The translations under genes and the position numbers were made by a program. The notes below the pieces were generated by a model. It ran no database searches. It saw nothing but the letters and a program-made list of their open reading frames with translations, and was not told the origin of the DNA. From Carboxydothermus hydrogenoformans Z-2901 (lineage in GTDB: Bacteria; Bacillota; Z-2901; Carboxydothermales; Carboxydothermaceae), in contig NC_007503.1 in NCBI RefSeq assembly GCF_000012865.1, forward strand, positions 1,648,001-1,712,000: 64,000 nucleotides of DNA, read 5' to 3'. This document shows positions 52,823-63,084 of this stretch, one piece after another. Position 1 is the stretch's first letter. Every line of letters begins with the position of its first letter.

Positions 52823-54430
52823 TTATTCCAGGTATAGCAAATAATGCTTCCCGGGATTAAAGGGAATTCCCAGAAGTTTTTCTATTAAAGCAAATCCGTA
52901 TTTGGCAAGGTAGTAAAAAACATTATACACCCGCTCCTGCCATTCGTTCTCCGGCAGGAAGTTTGTTTTTAAATACCATAATTTTTCAATGTATTTACTG
53001 TTCTTTTCTCGATGGTATTTTTGGGCCCGCTCCTCCAGGTACTTCACCTGGGCCATAACCCTTCCTAAGTTTTCTCCGGTAAGTTTTTGAAAATCCGCCC
53101 CCAGTGGGGCAAGTTTTTCCTGCAAGTTCTTATAAGCCGAATTGATACTTTCTTTTAAGGCTTTAAAGGTATCGTCAATTCCAAGGTTGTCCAATCGCTC
53201 CAATACCCGGTGAAATACTCCGTCGTAATCTTGATAAATTTCCTGCGGTAAAAGGGCAAATTCTTTTAAAGCTTTCTCCACCCGCGGCTCAATTAAAGTT
53301 GCCGTAAACCTGGGAAGGATTACCGGCATCTGGGTACCCATTATTTCATACACTTCTTTTAACATTCCGTAGTAACCGATTTCTCCAGGGCCAGCCACAT
53401 AAGCCAGTACCGGAAAAACCAGCGACTGGATGGAAGTCCTGACTACCAGGTTCGGACTTAACTTTTCCGGGTATCTTTCCATAAACTCCAAAAACTCTTC
53501 CCGGGTAAAGCTTACTTCCCCATCCCGGCTTACCACCTTTTCCCCGGCCACTTCCAAAGCAATTCTTTCGTCGTTTTTAAAGATAAACATGTTGCAGTGG
53601 TTAGGACAGGGGTCAAGCTGTGGCTCAATTCCAAGACTTTGCTGCTCGGTATATACTTTAAATAAAGCCTTTTCAATAGCGTCCCTCTTTAAAAAAGCAT
53701 TTTTAAGATAGCCTTTGGTAACCCTTTTAAATTCCGGATTTAGGCCATCATAAACTAAAAGGCCGAATTTACCAAAAAGCTTTAACATTAAGCGGGCAAA
53801 GGCCTGGCCTAAATTGGCCGAATGGTAAGCTTTTTTAATTTCCGTAAAAACTTCTTCTTTGTAATCAAAATTTGGTAATAGGCCCTCGAACTTTTCAATG
53901 GCTTCAACAGTTTCAGGTTCTGCTGGCCTCAGTCCAGCCGGGATTTTTCGCAGGTCAGTAAATTCTATTTTTATTTCCTGGGGCCCCTCCTTTCCAGGGA
54001 AGTAGAGAAAATTTACCTCCTCCACATCGTGGTCTTCACTGCCAATCCAAAAGAGGGGCACAACTTCGTGATTTAGCAATTCGCTTAGTCGTTTTGCTTC
54101 AATAATTGCATGAACTGCTTTATATATGGTATACAAGGGTCCCGTTAAAAAGCCCGGCTGCTGCCCGGTTAAGACGATAAATGCTCCCTTTTTGATTTTG
54201 TCGAGATTTTCCACAACCTTTTGGTCAAGTGCAAAATCTTTCAGGTAAAAGCTTAATAAATTATAGAGAGCTTCCGGATTACTCTTATCTTTTAAATAAT
54301 CTGCCCTATCATAAAAGCTTCGGGTATTCCAGGGGTTGTAATGGTAAAACTTGGCTACTCTGTCGTACCCGGTTAAATAATACCTGACCAGATTTTTTTC
54401 GTAACCTAAATTTATTTCCTCGTACCGCAT
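52823..54430 (-). CDS. bshC: Putative cysteine ligase of bacillithiol synthesis
   Basis: 535 residues, BshC family: IVLTGQQPGFLTGPLYTIYKA (nucleotide-loop signature), PLFWIGSEDHDVEEVN (HIGH-like region), YVAGPGEIGYYGMLKEVY. Adds Cys to GlcN-malate in bacillithiol synthesis. bshA and bshB are not next to it. ATG 54430 after GAGGAGCAGG. Lies just outside the island, upstream of tRNA-Pro on the same strand. Confidence 0.92.
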   Translation of the reverse strand: MRYEEINLGYEKNLVRYYLTGYDRVAKFYHYNPWNTRSFYDRADYLKDKSNPEALYNLLSFYLKDFALDQKVVENLDKIKKGAFIVLTGQQPGFLTGPLYTIYKAVHAIIEAKRLSELLNHEVVPLFWIGSEDHDVEEVNFLYFPGKEGPQEIKIEFTDLRKIPAGLRPAEPETVEAIEKFEGLLPNFDYKEEVFTEIKKAYHSANLGQAFARLMLKLFGKFGLLVYDGLNPEFKRVTKGYLKNAFLKRDAIEKALFKVYTEQQSLGIEPQLDPCPNHCNMFIFKNDERIALEVAGEKVVSRDGEVSFTREEFLEFMERYPEKLSPNLVVRTSIQSLVFPVLAYVAGPGEIGYYGMLKEVYEIMGTQMPVILPRFTATLIEPRVEKALKEFALLPQEIYQDYDGVFHRVLERLDNLGIDDTFKALKESINSAYKNLQEKLAPLGADFQKLTGENLGRVMAQVKYLEERAQKYHREKNSKYIEKLWYLKTNFLPENEWQERVYNVFYYLAKYGFALIEKLLGIPFNPGKHYLLYLE

Positions 54431-54472
54431 TGCCTGCTCCTCTGTTTTTCTTTTATCTTACCATAGTTTTCT

Positions 54473-55612
54473 TTAAAAGTTAATTGTCGCCCTCCGGCCA
54501 GCCACATACTCCAAAAAGTTACTTAAGATTGGCGCCATTTTGGAAAACTCAATTAAAAAAGCATCGTGGCCGTGAGGAGAGGAAAGTTCCCAGTAATAAG
54601 CCTCTTTTTTGGCTTCCTTCAATGCTTCTACAATTTCCTTTTGCTGATAGGTTGGGTAAAGAAAATCGGTGTCAATGCCAATAGCTAACAGGGGCGTTTT
54701 CAGTTCCTTTAAAATTTCCCGGTAGCGACCCCTTCCGCGGCTTATGTCATGCAAATCCATAGCCTTTAAGAGATACAAATAAGTATTGGCATCAAACCGC
54801 TTTACTAATTTATCCCCTTGATAGTAAAGGTAATTTTCAATTTCAAAGCGGGAAGTATGACTGAAAAGCTCCTGGTCCGTTTCATAAGTGTGGGTTCGCC
54901 CAAAACGGTACTGCCAGGAAATATCGCTTTTGTAGGTAATGATGCCAATCATCCTAGCCAAAGCCAATCCTCTTTTTGGGCCCTCAAACCCGTAATAATT
55001 TCCACCACGCCACTCGGGGTCGGTCATGATGGCTTCCCGGCCAACCGCATTAAATGCTATACCAAAGGGGGAAAGCCTGGCGCTGGTAGCAATGGCCACC
55101 ACGCTTTTTAACATCTCGGGATACATGTAAGCCCACTCTAAGGCCTGCATGCCCCCCATGGAGCCGCCCACCGCCGCCAGGATTTTCGTAATCCCTAAGT
55201 GACGCACCAGCTTGTACTGAAGATTAACCATGTCTCTAATGGTGATAATGGGAAAGCTCATGCCCCAGGGCCTCCCGGTAGCGGGGTTAATTGAAGAAGG
55301 CCCGGTAGTCCCGTAGCATCCCCCTAAAACGTTGGAGCAAACAATAAAGTATTTATTGGTGTCAAAAGGCCTTCCCGGTCCCACCATGGGGTCCCACCAG
55401 CCGGCCACTTTGTCTTCCGGCCGGTGTTTTCCCGCTACATGGGCATCTCCTGTTAGAGCATGTAAAATCAAAATCGCGTTATCTCCCCGCTCGTTCAGTT
55501 CGCCGTAAGTCTCATAGGCTACCGTTACCGGAGCAATTTTTTCGCCGCATTCTAAAGTTATTTCCGGAAAAGTAACCTTCTTGGTTTCCACAATACCAAC
55601 CGAGCCGTTCAT
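54473..55612 (-). CDS. metX: Homoserine O-acetyltransferase
   Basis: 379 residues, alpha/beta-hydrolase fold. Nucleophile Ser in VGGSMGGMQALEW, Asp in IGIDTDFLYP, His in SPHGHDAFLIEF; LNILHALTGDAHVAG-type oxyanion region is present as ILILHALTGDAHVAG. Activates homoserine for methionine synthesis. It follows metY by 8 bases, under the same SAM-I riboswitch. Some MetX-type proteins use succinyl-CoA; the acyl donor is not provable here. Confidence 0.93.
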   Translation of the reverse strand: MNGSVGIVETKKVTFPEITLECGEKIAPVTVAYETYGELNERGDNAILILHALTGDAHVAGKHRPEDKVAGWWDPMVGPGRPFDTNKYFIVCSNVLGGCYGTTGPSSINPATGRPWGMSFPIITIRDMVNLQYKLVRHLGITKILAAVGGSMGGMQALEWAYMYPEMLKSVVAIATSARLSPFGIAFNAVGREAIMTDPEWRGGNYYGFEGPKRGLALARMIGIITYKSDISWQYRFGRTHTYETDQELFSHTSRFEIENYLYYQGDKLVKRFDANTYLYLLKAMDLHDISRGRGRYREILKELKTPLLAIGIDTDFLYPTYQQKEIVEALKEAKKEAYYWELSSPHGHDAFLIEFSKMAPILSNFLEYVAGRRATINF

Positions 55613-55620
55613 TTTTCCTC

Positions 55621-56886
55621 CTACACCTGTGCTAAAGCATTATCTAAATCCTGGATTAAATCATCCACGTCTTCAATGCCAATGGACAAACGAATTAAAT
55701 CTTCTGTTACTCCGGCCTTTAAAAGTTCTTCACTGTTTAACTGGCTGTGGGTAGTAGATGCCGGATGGATGATTAATGATTTAGCATCCCCCACATTGGC
55801 GAGATGGGAGAAAATTTTTACCCCTTCTATTACTTTTTTCCCGGCTTCGCGTCCACCTTTTACTCCAAAAGTAAGCATTGCTCCAAATCCGTTTTTAAAG
55901 TATTTCTGAGCCCGGTTATAGTGAGGGTGGTCGCTAAGGCCCGGGTAGTTGACAAAGGTAACTTTCGGGTGCCCTTTTAAATACTCAGCAATTTTAAGGG
56001 CATTTTCCGAATGTTTCTTCATTCTGAGCTCCAAAGTTTCTACTCCAAGTAGTATCAAAAACGCATTAAAAGGAGAAAGGGATGCGCCAATATCCCGCAA
56101 AAACTGAGTGCGGGCCCTGGCAATGTACGCCGCGGCCCCAAACTTTTCGGTATAAATCATGCCGTGATAGGCGGGATCAGGAGTGGTAAACTGAGTAAAA
56201 CCCCCTGCTTCCCAGTCAAAATTTCCGCCATCGACAATGATGCCGCCTATCGCCACCCCGTGACCGCCAATAAATTTGGTAAGGGAGTGAATAACTATGT
56301 TAGCCCCATGTTCAAGAGGCCGAAAGAGGTAAGGGGTAGCAAAGGTATTGTCCACCACCAACGGTATTTTATAGCTCTGGGCAAGCTTGGATAGAGCTTC
56401 AAAGTCAGGAATAGTAAGTCCGGGATTGCCGATGGTTTCCACATAAAGGGCCCGGGTTTTAGGGGTGATTAATTTTTCAAAGGATTCCACTTCAACATTT
56501 TCGGTAAACTTGACATTTATGCCAAAGGATTTAAAAGTATTGGCTAACAAGGTATAAGTTCCACCGTAAAGATTGGAAGAAGCAACAATTTCATCCCCGG
56601 CAGAAGCAAGATTCAAAAGGGCAAAGGTGATTGCCGCCTGACCGGAAGCAACCGCTAAAGCTCCAATACCTCCTTCCAAAGCAGCAATGCGGTTTTCCAA
56701 AACTTCGGTGGTCGGGTTGTCAATGCGGGTATAAATGTAACCGCCACCTTCCAAATTAAATAATGCTGCAGCATGCTCGGTGCTTTCAAATACGTAAGAG
56801 GTAGTTTGATAGATGGGAACCGCCCGAGCTCTGGTTTCCCTGTCCGGTTTTTGTCCGGCGTGAAGCGCTTTTGTCGCAAATTTCAC
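55621..56886 (-). CDS. metY: O-acetylhomoserine sulfhydrylase
   Basis: 421 residues from GTG 56886 (AAAGGAGAG upstream); the frame is open further up but that part overlaps the riboswitch expression platform. PLP enzyme of the Cys/Met metabolism family: [32 protein letters not shown], and the PLP Lys in [12 protein letters not shown]. Makes homocysteine from O-acetylhomoserine and sulfide, fitting a sulfide-rich anaerobe. Confidence 0.94.
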   Translation of the reverse strand: MKFATKALHAGQKPDRETRARAVPIYQTTSYVFESTEHAAALFNLEGGGYIYTRIDNPTTEVLENRIAALEGGIGALAVASGQAAITFALLNLASAGDEIVASSNLYGGTYTLLANTFKSFGINVKFTENVEVESFEKLITPKTRALYVETIGNPGLTIPDFEALSKLAQSYKIPLVVDNTFATPYLFRPLEHGANIVIHSLTKFIGGHGVAIGGIIVDGGNFDWEAGGFTQFTTPDPAYHGMIYTEKFGAAAYIARARTQFLRDIGASLSPFNAFLILLGVETLELRMKKHSENALKIAEYLKGHPKVTFVNYPGLSDHPHYNRAQKYFKNGFGAMLTFGVKGGREAGKKVIEGVKIFSHLANVGDAKSLIIHPASTTHSQLNSEELLKAGVTEDLIRLSIGIEDVDDLIQDLDNALAQV

Positions 56887-56983
56887 TACAATCTCTCCTT
56901 TCTTTCCGGCTACTTTAGGGACGGGTCTGATATTTGCGTCTAAACGCCTAAAAAAAGAACCTCCCTGATTTTGGTGTTTAAAT

Positions 56984-57127
56984 AAAAAAACCTCTTCCGA
57001 CAAGAAGAGGCTTTGGTTTCCTCCTCTTATCTCTCAGGATTATCCTCCTGCAGGATTTGGCACCTTTGCCAAAAAGGCCGGTTGCCGGGCTTCATAGGGC
57101 CAGTCCCTCCGCCGCTCTCGATAAGAG
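56984..57127 (-). ncRNA. SAM-I riboswitch (S box) with terminator, upstream of metYX
   Basis: Minus strand from 57127: CTCTTATCGAGAGCGGCGGA, GGGACTGGCCCTATGAAGCC, CGGCAACCGGCC, AAGGTGCCAAATCCTGCAGG, ATAATCCTGAGAGATAAGAG closing P1 at 57024. The terminator GCCTCTTC-TTGTC-GGAAGAGG plus TTTTTTT follows (57011-56984). All canonical S-box blocks are present. High SAM should favour termination and lower metYX expression. Confidence 0.95.
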
Positions 57128-57158
57128 TGTTTCGCTATTCGCTATTTACTTGAAATTA

Positions 57159-57187
57159 ATTCTATAAAGGATAAAACTATTTGTCAA
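57159..57187 (-). promoter_or_regulatory. Sigma-A promoter for metYX
   Basis: TTGACA (57187-57182), 17-bp spacer, TAGAAT (57164-57159), about 30 bp before the riboswitch. Confidence 0.8.
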
Positions 57188-57260
57188 TTACTTAGCTCAA
57201 ATTTTTTGTAGATAGGCCAGAGAATAGCTCTCGATATTGTGACCTTTTTGTAAAGGTCAG

Positions 57261-58511
57261 TTATCCTTCCTCAGTTTCCAGAACCTTTTGCATCCGAGTA
57301 ATAATCTCCGGATAACTATCCAAAAGTATTTTAACACACTCTCGGTCAATTCTGTTGGCCCGAACTTCGTTAAGTAAAATCTCTTTAACCTCCCGGTATT
57401 CTAACCCCTTCCGGTAGGGGCGGTCTTCAGTTAGAGCTACAAACATGTCAACTACACCTAAAAGCCGTTCTTGTAGAGAAATTTCTTCGCCTTTTTTCTT
57501 AAAAGGATAACCACTACCATCAAGCTTCTCGTGATGAAAAGCAGCGGTGCGGACAATCTCCTCAGGAAAAACGTCTATCAACCAATAGTAGGTATAAAAA
57601 GTATGCTGTTTTATTACGCTAAACTCTTCCCGACTAAGGGCCGCAGGTTTTTCCAGTATTTCTTCGGGCACCGTAAGTTTTCCCAAATCATGTAAAAGTC
57701 CAGCTACTTCTAAAGCTTTTCTCTCTTCCAAGTTAAAGCCAAAAATCTCTCCGGCAAACTTTGCCACTTCCGCTATAAGCTGTGAATGGTAAAATGTGAA
57801 GTGAGATTTATGGTCGATGATTTTAGCAAAAAGTTGCGCAATATTTATCACTTCATCAAGCTCCAGCCACCTGTGCTGGCCTGGATGTATATTTAAGCAT
57901 TGATTTAGAATATCCCCATCCCCTAAAGTAAGCCAAAAGTCCTCAGTTTCTGCAACCACTAAAAACACATCTACTATCTCTGGGTCGAAAAGAATATTCT
58001 TACCAGAAACTATTTTTTCCACTACCTTATCTTTCACCAGTAAGGGATGCATGTTATCCTGAAAGAAAAACGCTACCCGGTCAGCAAGATAAATTATCCG
58101 GCTAAACAGCGGAATTTCCTTACCAGCAAGCCCGGTTTTATTTTTCCCTTTAAAATGATCGTGATGGCTTAAAATAACGGGAGCATATTGATCAAAATAC
58201 GTGTTTTTAAGAAAGTTATAACCCCGCAGGCAATGTTCAAACTCCTCTTCCTCAAAAAAGTTAATAAGCTGCTCGTCCTTGCCCCAAGGCAAAACTCCAA
58301 TATCATGAATCATTCCTAAATATATAAGGTCGTTTTTTTCAAACTCTGTAAGTCCTAATTTATCACCAAGCAAGTAGGAAACATAGGCAACTTTCCAATG
58401 ATGTTTGTTAAGGCCTAATTCGTTAGCATCAAAAGCTGAAAACATATTTTTTATTAAGTTAAAAAAGTTAAAAAAGTTAACCTTAATGGTCAAAACTAAT
58501 ACTCCTTTCAA
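57261..58511 (-). CDS. Tandem HD / HD-GYP domain protein
   Basis: 416 residues. The N-terminal half is an HD domain (HHWKVAYVSYLL, LGMIHDIGVLPWG, ILSHHDHFKGKNKTG, IYLADRVAFFF). The C-terminal half is a fuller HD-GYP domain (GLLHDLGKLTVPEEIL, HHEKLDGSGYPFKKKG, DMFVALTEDRPYRKG). No membrane segment or sensor domain. Likely a c-di-GMP phosphodiesterase with a divergent first copy. Next to a GGDEF-EAL gene transcribed in the same direction 38 bases upstream. Confidence 0.87.
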   Translation of the reverse strand: MKGVLVLTIKVNFFNFFNLIKNMFSAFDANELGLNKHHWKVAYVSYLLGDKLGLTEFEKNDLIYLGMIHDIGVLPWGKDEQLINFFEEEEFEHCLRGYNFLKNTYFDQYAPVILSHHDHFKGKNKTGLAGKEIPLFSRIIYLADRVAFFFQDNMHPLLVKDKVVEKIVSGKNILFDPEIVDVFLVVAETEDFWLTLGDGDILNQCLNIHPGQHRWLELDEVINIAQLFAKIIDHKSHFTFYHSQLIAEVAKFAGEIFGFNLEERKALEVAGLLHDLGKLTVPEEILEKPAALSREEFSVIKQHTFYTYYWLIDVFPEEIVRTAAFHHEKLDGSGYPFKKKGEEISLQERLLGVVDMFVALTEDRPYRKGLEYREVKEILLNEVRANRIDRECVKILLDSYPEIITRMQKVLETEEG

Positions 58512-58549
58512 TAAAATTAAGTAGTTTTACCTTGGACCTCATCCTGGCA

Positions 58550-60859
58550 CTACTTTTGTGTGTTATGAGAAATCAAGAAACATTGGTCCCCTTTTTGAAC
58601 CAGATGAATAACCTCGTCTGGAGGCAATGGTTTGCTAAAATAAAAACCTTGAACTTTATCGCACCCGCTCTCTATTAGACACTCAAGCTGCTCTCTGGTT
58701 TCTACCCCTTCAGCAGTTACAGGTAGTTTCAGCCTGTGTCCCAATAAAATAATCGCATCTATTATAGCCTTATTTACATCTATCTTAATACCATTCACAA
58801 ACGACCTGTCAATTTTTAAACCATCAACCGTAAATTTTTGCATATATCTAAAAGAACTGTTTTCAGTGCCAAAATCATCTATTATTATTTTAACCCCAGC
58901 TTTTTTCAAGTGATAAAGGTTTTCAACCACCGTTTCCACCGCTTCTATAAGGACGGTTTCAGTAATCTCCAGTTCCAGGTATCTCGGTTCAAGTTCAATT
59001 TCTTTTAGGATATCACACACAACCTTCGCGAAATTAGGCTGCTCCAACTGATGCACAGAAACATTTACCGAAACGCTGAAACCCGAATACCCCATACCGA
59101 GCCATTCTTTCATTTGTCTACAAGCTGTCCTTAACACCCACTCACCTATAGATATTATCTGCCGGGTCTCTTCAGCAATAGGAATAAAGTGAAAAGGGCT
59201 AATCATTCCTTTTTTAGGATGTTGCCACCTCAAAAGTGCCTCCATACTCGCTATTTTACCTGTCTTTAGGTCAATAAGGGGCTGATAATATAAAATGAAC
59301 TGATTTTTTTCCAAAGCCAACCTTAAATCTCTTTTAACTGTATTAGCAAATTCTACCTCGCTCTTCATTGCTATGTCAAAATATTGGAAACCATTTTTTC
59401 CTTTTCTTTTAGCCGTGTACATAGCTATATCCGCATTCTTCAGTATAGCTCTTTCACTTTTTCCATGATCGGGATAGATGGCAATACCAATACTAATAGT
59501 AACGGGCAATTCATAATTATTGAGTTTTATTGGTTGGTCAAATAATTCCAATATTCTTTTTGCAACCTTATCCGTATCCTCAATACTATTTACATCAGGC
59601 AGTAAAATGATAAATTCATCACCGCCAACCCTGGATATTGTATCTGTTTCCCGCACACACTTTGTTAATTCCTTGGCAATCTTCTTCAATAGCCTGTCTC
59701 CCGTATGATGACCCAAAGAGTCGTTGATAATTTTGAAATTATCAAGATCAACAAAAAACACTGCAAGTTTCTTCCCATTCCTTCTGGCATCTGCCATGGC
59801 AACTTTGAGCCTCTCCAGAAAAACATCCCGACGCGGTAGGTTAGTCAGAGGGTCATGGAATGCCATGTATTCTAATTTGCTTTCCATTTGTTTTCTTTGA
59901 GTAATATCCGTGTGCGATCCCGCCATTCTTATGGCTTTGCCCTCTTTATTCCATAAAGCCTTTCCTCTGCTTAAAATCCATATATATTTTCCGTCCTTTG
60001 TTTTGATTCTATATTCGCATAAGTAAAATGGCGTCTTTTTCTCTAAATGATTACGTAAATTATTAATTACTGCTTTCACATCTCTGGGATGGATAAATTT
60101 AATCCATGTTTCACAGTAGTTATTTATTACTTCTTTATCAAAACCAATAAGATCTCTCCACCTTTCGGAGATGTAGGCAGTATCCGTTTCCAAATCCCAG
60201 TCCCATAACCCATCACTTGCTCCTTCAACTACCAATCTGTAACGTTCTTCACTTTTTTTCAATTCATCCTGCTGCCTTTGTATTTCAATTAAGTTCTGTC
60301 TCACTTCTTCTTCTCGAGCCATAAGTTCTTCATTCATTGCCGACAGCTCTTCCTGCTGAGCCAATAATTCCTCGTTTAAAGCAAGAAGGTTTCTATTTGC
60401 TTCTTCAAATCTCTTTTCGGTTTTCTTTAATTCTGTAACGTCTATCCCGGTAGAAACAATGTACTTATGCCCTTCCTCATCGCTGAAAATACTATTATGC
60501 CACATAATATAAATTTCTCTACCGTTCTTTAAAACCATCGGTTTTTCGTCTATGTAACGAAAACTTCTCTCTCCAGTATCATCCAATTGTTCTTTTAGGT
60601 AACTAATTAAATTTTCCGGAATGATTAAACTTACATCTATCTTTTCTAATTGTTCCTCTATCGCTATATCAAATAAATTCTGAGTATATCTATTGAACCA
60701 AACTACTCCACTTTCCAGCGTCCAAACCACTATTAACAACTGCTCGTTTTCCAGAATTTTACTTAGAAATTCTTCTTTTTGCTTAAGATAGGTGATTGAT
60801 TTCTGGGATTCTTCCATAAAATTTCCCTTTTTTCTGGGATGAAATTCCCTGTCATTCAT
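58550..60859 (-). CDS. PAS-PAS-GGDEF-EAL c-di-GMP protein
   Basis: 769 residues: a PAS domain (~30-150), a coiled coil rich in Glu (ALNEELLAQQEELSAMNEEL), a second PAS/PAC (~205-325, IWILSRGKALWNKEG), GGDEF with RVGGDEFIILLP, and EAL with SMEALLRWQHP plus ELEITETVLIE and IDDFGTENSSF. Both catalytic signatures look intact. Cytoplasmic. ATG 60859 is used; an ATG 14 codons later with AAGGGA before it is an alternative. Confidence 0.92.
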   Translation of the reverse strand: MNDREFHPRKKGNFMEESQKSITYLKQKEEFLSKILENEQLLIVVWTLESGVVWFNRYTQNLFDIAIEEQLEKIDVSLIIPENLISYLKEQLDDTGERSFRYIDEKPMVLKNGREIYIMWHNSIFSDEEGHKYIVSTGIDVTELKKTEKRFEEANRNLLALNEELLAQQEELSAMNEELMAREEEVRQNLIEIQRQQDELKKSEERYRLVVEGASDGLWDWDLETDTAYISERWRDLIGFDKEVINNYCETWIKFIHPRDVKAVINNLRNHLEKKTPFYLCEYRIKTKDGKYIWILSRGKALWNKEGKAIRMAGSHTDITQRKQMESKLEYMAFHDPLTNLPRRDVFLERLKVAMADARRNGKKLAVFFVDLDNFKIINDSLGHHTGDRLLKKIAKELTKCVRETDTISRVGGDEFIILLPDVNSIEDTDKVAKRILELFDQPIKLNNYELPVTISIGIAIYPDHGKSERAILKNADIAMYTAKRKGKNGFQYFDIAMKSEVEFANTVKRDLRLALEKNQFILYYQPLIDLKTGKIASMEALLRWQHPKKGMISPFHFIPIAEETRQIISIGEWVLRTACRQMKEWLGMGYSGFSVSVNVSVHQLEQPNFAKVVCDILKEIELEPRYLELEITETVLIEAVETVVENLYHLKKAGVKIIIDDFGTENSSFRYMQKFTVDGLKIDRSFVNGIKIDVNKAIIDAIILLGHRLKLPVTAEGVETREQLECLIESGCDKVQGFYFSKPLPPDEVIHLVQKGDQCFLISHNTQK

Positions 60860-61482
60860 TGTTAGATTTCCTTCCTCCTCTGTGTCTTAACTAATATTGT
60901 AAGTATCCAAAATTTTGTGCAGTCCTTTTTGGGCCTAAACAGATTTTTATAGTTTCGGATATTCTACACAAAGTTTCTACCGGTTTTGTCCTGTCTGGCC
61001 GCTTTAATGAGACTTTTCAGACCAACCAGTAACTCCTGGCTTTCTTTCATGAAATCAAAAAATACCTTCGACCCTCGAACTTGAGATAATATTTTACACG
61101 TATAAAAAGAATGACTTCATTGTAATGATTATTTCTTACAAAATTATTACTCTCTAAAACCTTCCCTGAATGGGAGCATCAGGTACCAAAAAATAACTGT
61201 AGACGAAAATTGTTTATTTTAATTGTACTCACTGTCCAACATTTTTCAACCACTTTACTATGTTTTTTGGGTTGCAATTTTTTAGTCCTTAAAGCTTTTA
61301 GATAAATTAGTGTTTTTTTATTTTCTTTTTTACTTTTAAAAGAATATAAAAATAAATTGGACATTATGTCCATTTATTGCCAAAGAAAAGCACTTACGTT
61401 AAAATATTTAAAAAATAAATTTTTTTAATTTATAATATTTTTGCATCAAATAAAAATTTTAATGAAAAGAGATGCCGGGTTG
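60860..61482. other. Gene-poor AT-rich region
   Basis: No convincing gene. A short minus-strand reading near 60950-61050 (MKESQELLVGLKSLIKAARQ) lacks a ribosome site and may be a remnant. TATAAT at 61431-61436 could be the -10 of the XRE gene. Nothing else recognised. Confidence 0.4.
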
Positions 61483-61812
61483 ATGATTATGAGCGGTATA
61501 AACAAGATAAAAAAACTTCGGGAAGAAAGGAAAATGAGCAGGAAAGAACTAGCAGATAAGCTTCAGATTTCCTACTGGGCTTTAAGTAAATATGAAAATA
61601 ACGAACGCACCCCTGATATTACCCTTTTACGGAAAATTGCTCAAGAATTTGGAGTAAGTATTGAATACCTTGCAGGACTTTCCGACGAAAACCTTCTCCC
61701 TTCAACTTCCCCAGTAATCCAAAAAATCCTTCAACTTCCACCTGAAGCTTTAAACGAAATCGATCTTTTTGTTGATTTTTTAAATTATAAATATAAGTTA
61801 AAAGCAAAATAA
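61483..61812 (+). CDS. XRE-family transcriptional regulator (second)
   Basis: About 109 residues; HTH in IKKLREERKMSRKELADKLQ, then YWALSKYENNERTPDITLLRK, and a helical C-terminus similar in plan to the regulator at 20992. Several in-frame starts (ATG 61462, TTG 61480, ATG 61483, ATG 61489) lack a strong ribosome site; 61483 is chosen provisionally. Convergent with lysC. Targets unknown. Confidence 0.85.
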   Translation: MIMSGINKIKKLREERKMSRKELADKLQISYWALSKYENNERTPDITLLRKIAQEFGVSIEYLAGLSDENLLPSTSPVIQKILQLPPEALNEIDLFVDFLNYKYKLKAK

Positions 61813-61818
61813 ACCCAA

Positions 61819-61851
61819 AAAAAGCACTGCAATTTAGGCGCAGTGCTTTTT
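61819..61851. terminator. Bidirectional terminator between XRE gene and lysC
   Basis: AAAAAGCACTGC and GCAGTGCTTTTT pair around a nine-base loop, with A and T runs on both sides. Confidence 0.85.
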
Positions 61852-61863
61852 GTAGCTTTTAAC

Positions 61864-63084
61864 TTATACCCCATTACCGAGTTCAAATTTTTTATGGATG
61901 GCATTTACCGCTCTTTCCACCGCATCTTCCGCAATAATGCAGGAAACCTTTATTTCGGAAGTGCTGATCATCTGAATATTGATATTTTCTTCATAAAGGG
62001 CTTCAAACATCTTAGCCGCTACCCCGGGATAGGTAACCATACCAGCGCCAACAATCGACACCTTGGCCACCTTTTCATCATAAGTATACCCTCTGGCGGA
62101 AAGCTTTTTGACTACATCTTCCAAAATTTCCACAGTTTTTGCCAGGTCATTTTTTCCTATAGTAAAAGATATATCGTTTTGTCCTTCTTCTTTTCCTGCA
62201 CTCTGGATAATCATATCAACGTTAATGTTATGGGCAGCCAATTCGGAAAACAAGCGATATGCCACCCCGGGCTGATCGGGAACACCAAAAACCCCGATTT
62301 TAACCACATTTTTATCATGGGCAACTCCCGTAACAACACCCTTTTTCTCCAAATCTCTTTCCTCCTTTAAAACCGTACCTTCGTTATAATTAAAGCTTGA
62401 CCTTACATGGACTTCAACTTTATAATTCCGGGCAAAATCGACCGAGCGGGGTTGCAAAACCACCGCCCCTAAACTTGCCAGTTCTAACATTTCCTCGTAG
62501 GATATCTCTTTAATTTTCCGGGCATCGGGCACGATCCGGGGATCTGCCGTATAAACCCCGTCCACGTCGGTATAAATCTCGCAAATATCGGCCTTCAGGG
62601 CCGCCGCCAGCGCCACCGCCGTGGTGTCGCTTCCTCCACGGCCGAGGGTGGTAATATCGCCCTCTCGATTTACTCCCTGAAAGCCGGCCACCACAGCTAC
62701 CTTACCGGAATTTAAACAAGCGATAACCCTTTCCGGTTTAATTTCGGTAATCCGCGCTTTGGTGTGTACTTCATCGGTATAAATACCGGCCTGCAACCCG
62801 GTAAAAGACCGGGCGGGTACCCCCAGTTCGTGTAAAGCCATAGCCAAGAGAGCAACGGAAACCTGTTCCCCCGTAGATAAAAGCATATCGATTTCCCGGG
62901 CCGGAGGGTTTGGACTTATTTCTCCCATAAGATCTAAAAGTTCGTCGGTGGTATCCCCCATGGCAGAAACCACCACCGCCACCCGGTGCCCTGCCCGATA
63001 GTATTCGGCAACCCTTCGCGCCACATTTTTTATTCTTTCAGGATTTGCCACGGAACTGCCGCCGTATTTCTGAACTACTAACAA
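61864..63084 (-). CDS. lysC: Aspartate kinase
   Basis: 406 residues. Opening [46 protein letters not shown] (kinase signatures), then two C-terminal ACT domains for feedback control. First step to lysine, threonine and methionine. TTG start at 63084 with AAGGGGG inside the end of thrB; it overlaps the thrB stop by seven bases. No lysine riboswitch is visible within the window. Confidence 0.94.
   Translation of the reverse strand: MLVVQKYGGSSVANPERIKNVARRVAEYYRAGHRVAVVVSAMGDTTDELLDLMGEISPNPPAREIDMLLSTGEQVSVALLAMALHELGVPARSFTGLQAGIYTDEVHTKARITEIKPERVIACLNSGKVAVVAGFQGVNREGDITTLGRGGSDTTAVALAAALKADICEIYTDVDGVYTADPRIVPDARKIKEISYEEMLELASLGAVVLQPRSVDFARNYKVEVHVRSSFNYNEGTVLKEERDLEKKGVVTGVAHDKNVVKIGVFGVPDQPGVAYRLFSELAAHNINVDMIIQSAGKEEGQNDISFTIGKNDLAKTVEILEDVVKKLSARGYTYDEKVAKVSIVGAGMVTYPGVAAKMFEALYEENINIQMISTSEIKVSCIIAEDAVERAVNAIHKKFELGNGV

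Noticed and set aside
60930-61080. Small minus-strand ORF (MKESQELLVGLK..)
   Set aside because: 28 codons from ATG, no ribosome site, no recognised family; possibly a gene remnant.
61179-61373. 64-codon minus-strand ORF
   Set aside because: AT-rich, Lys/Leu/Phe-biased, no ribosome site or domain.
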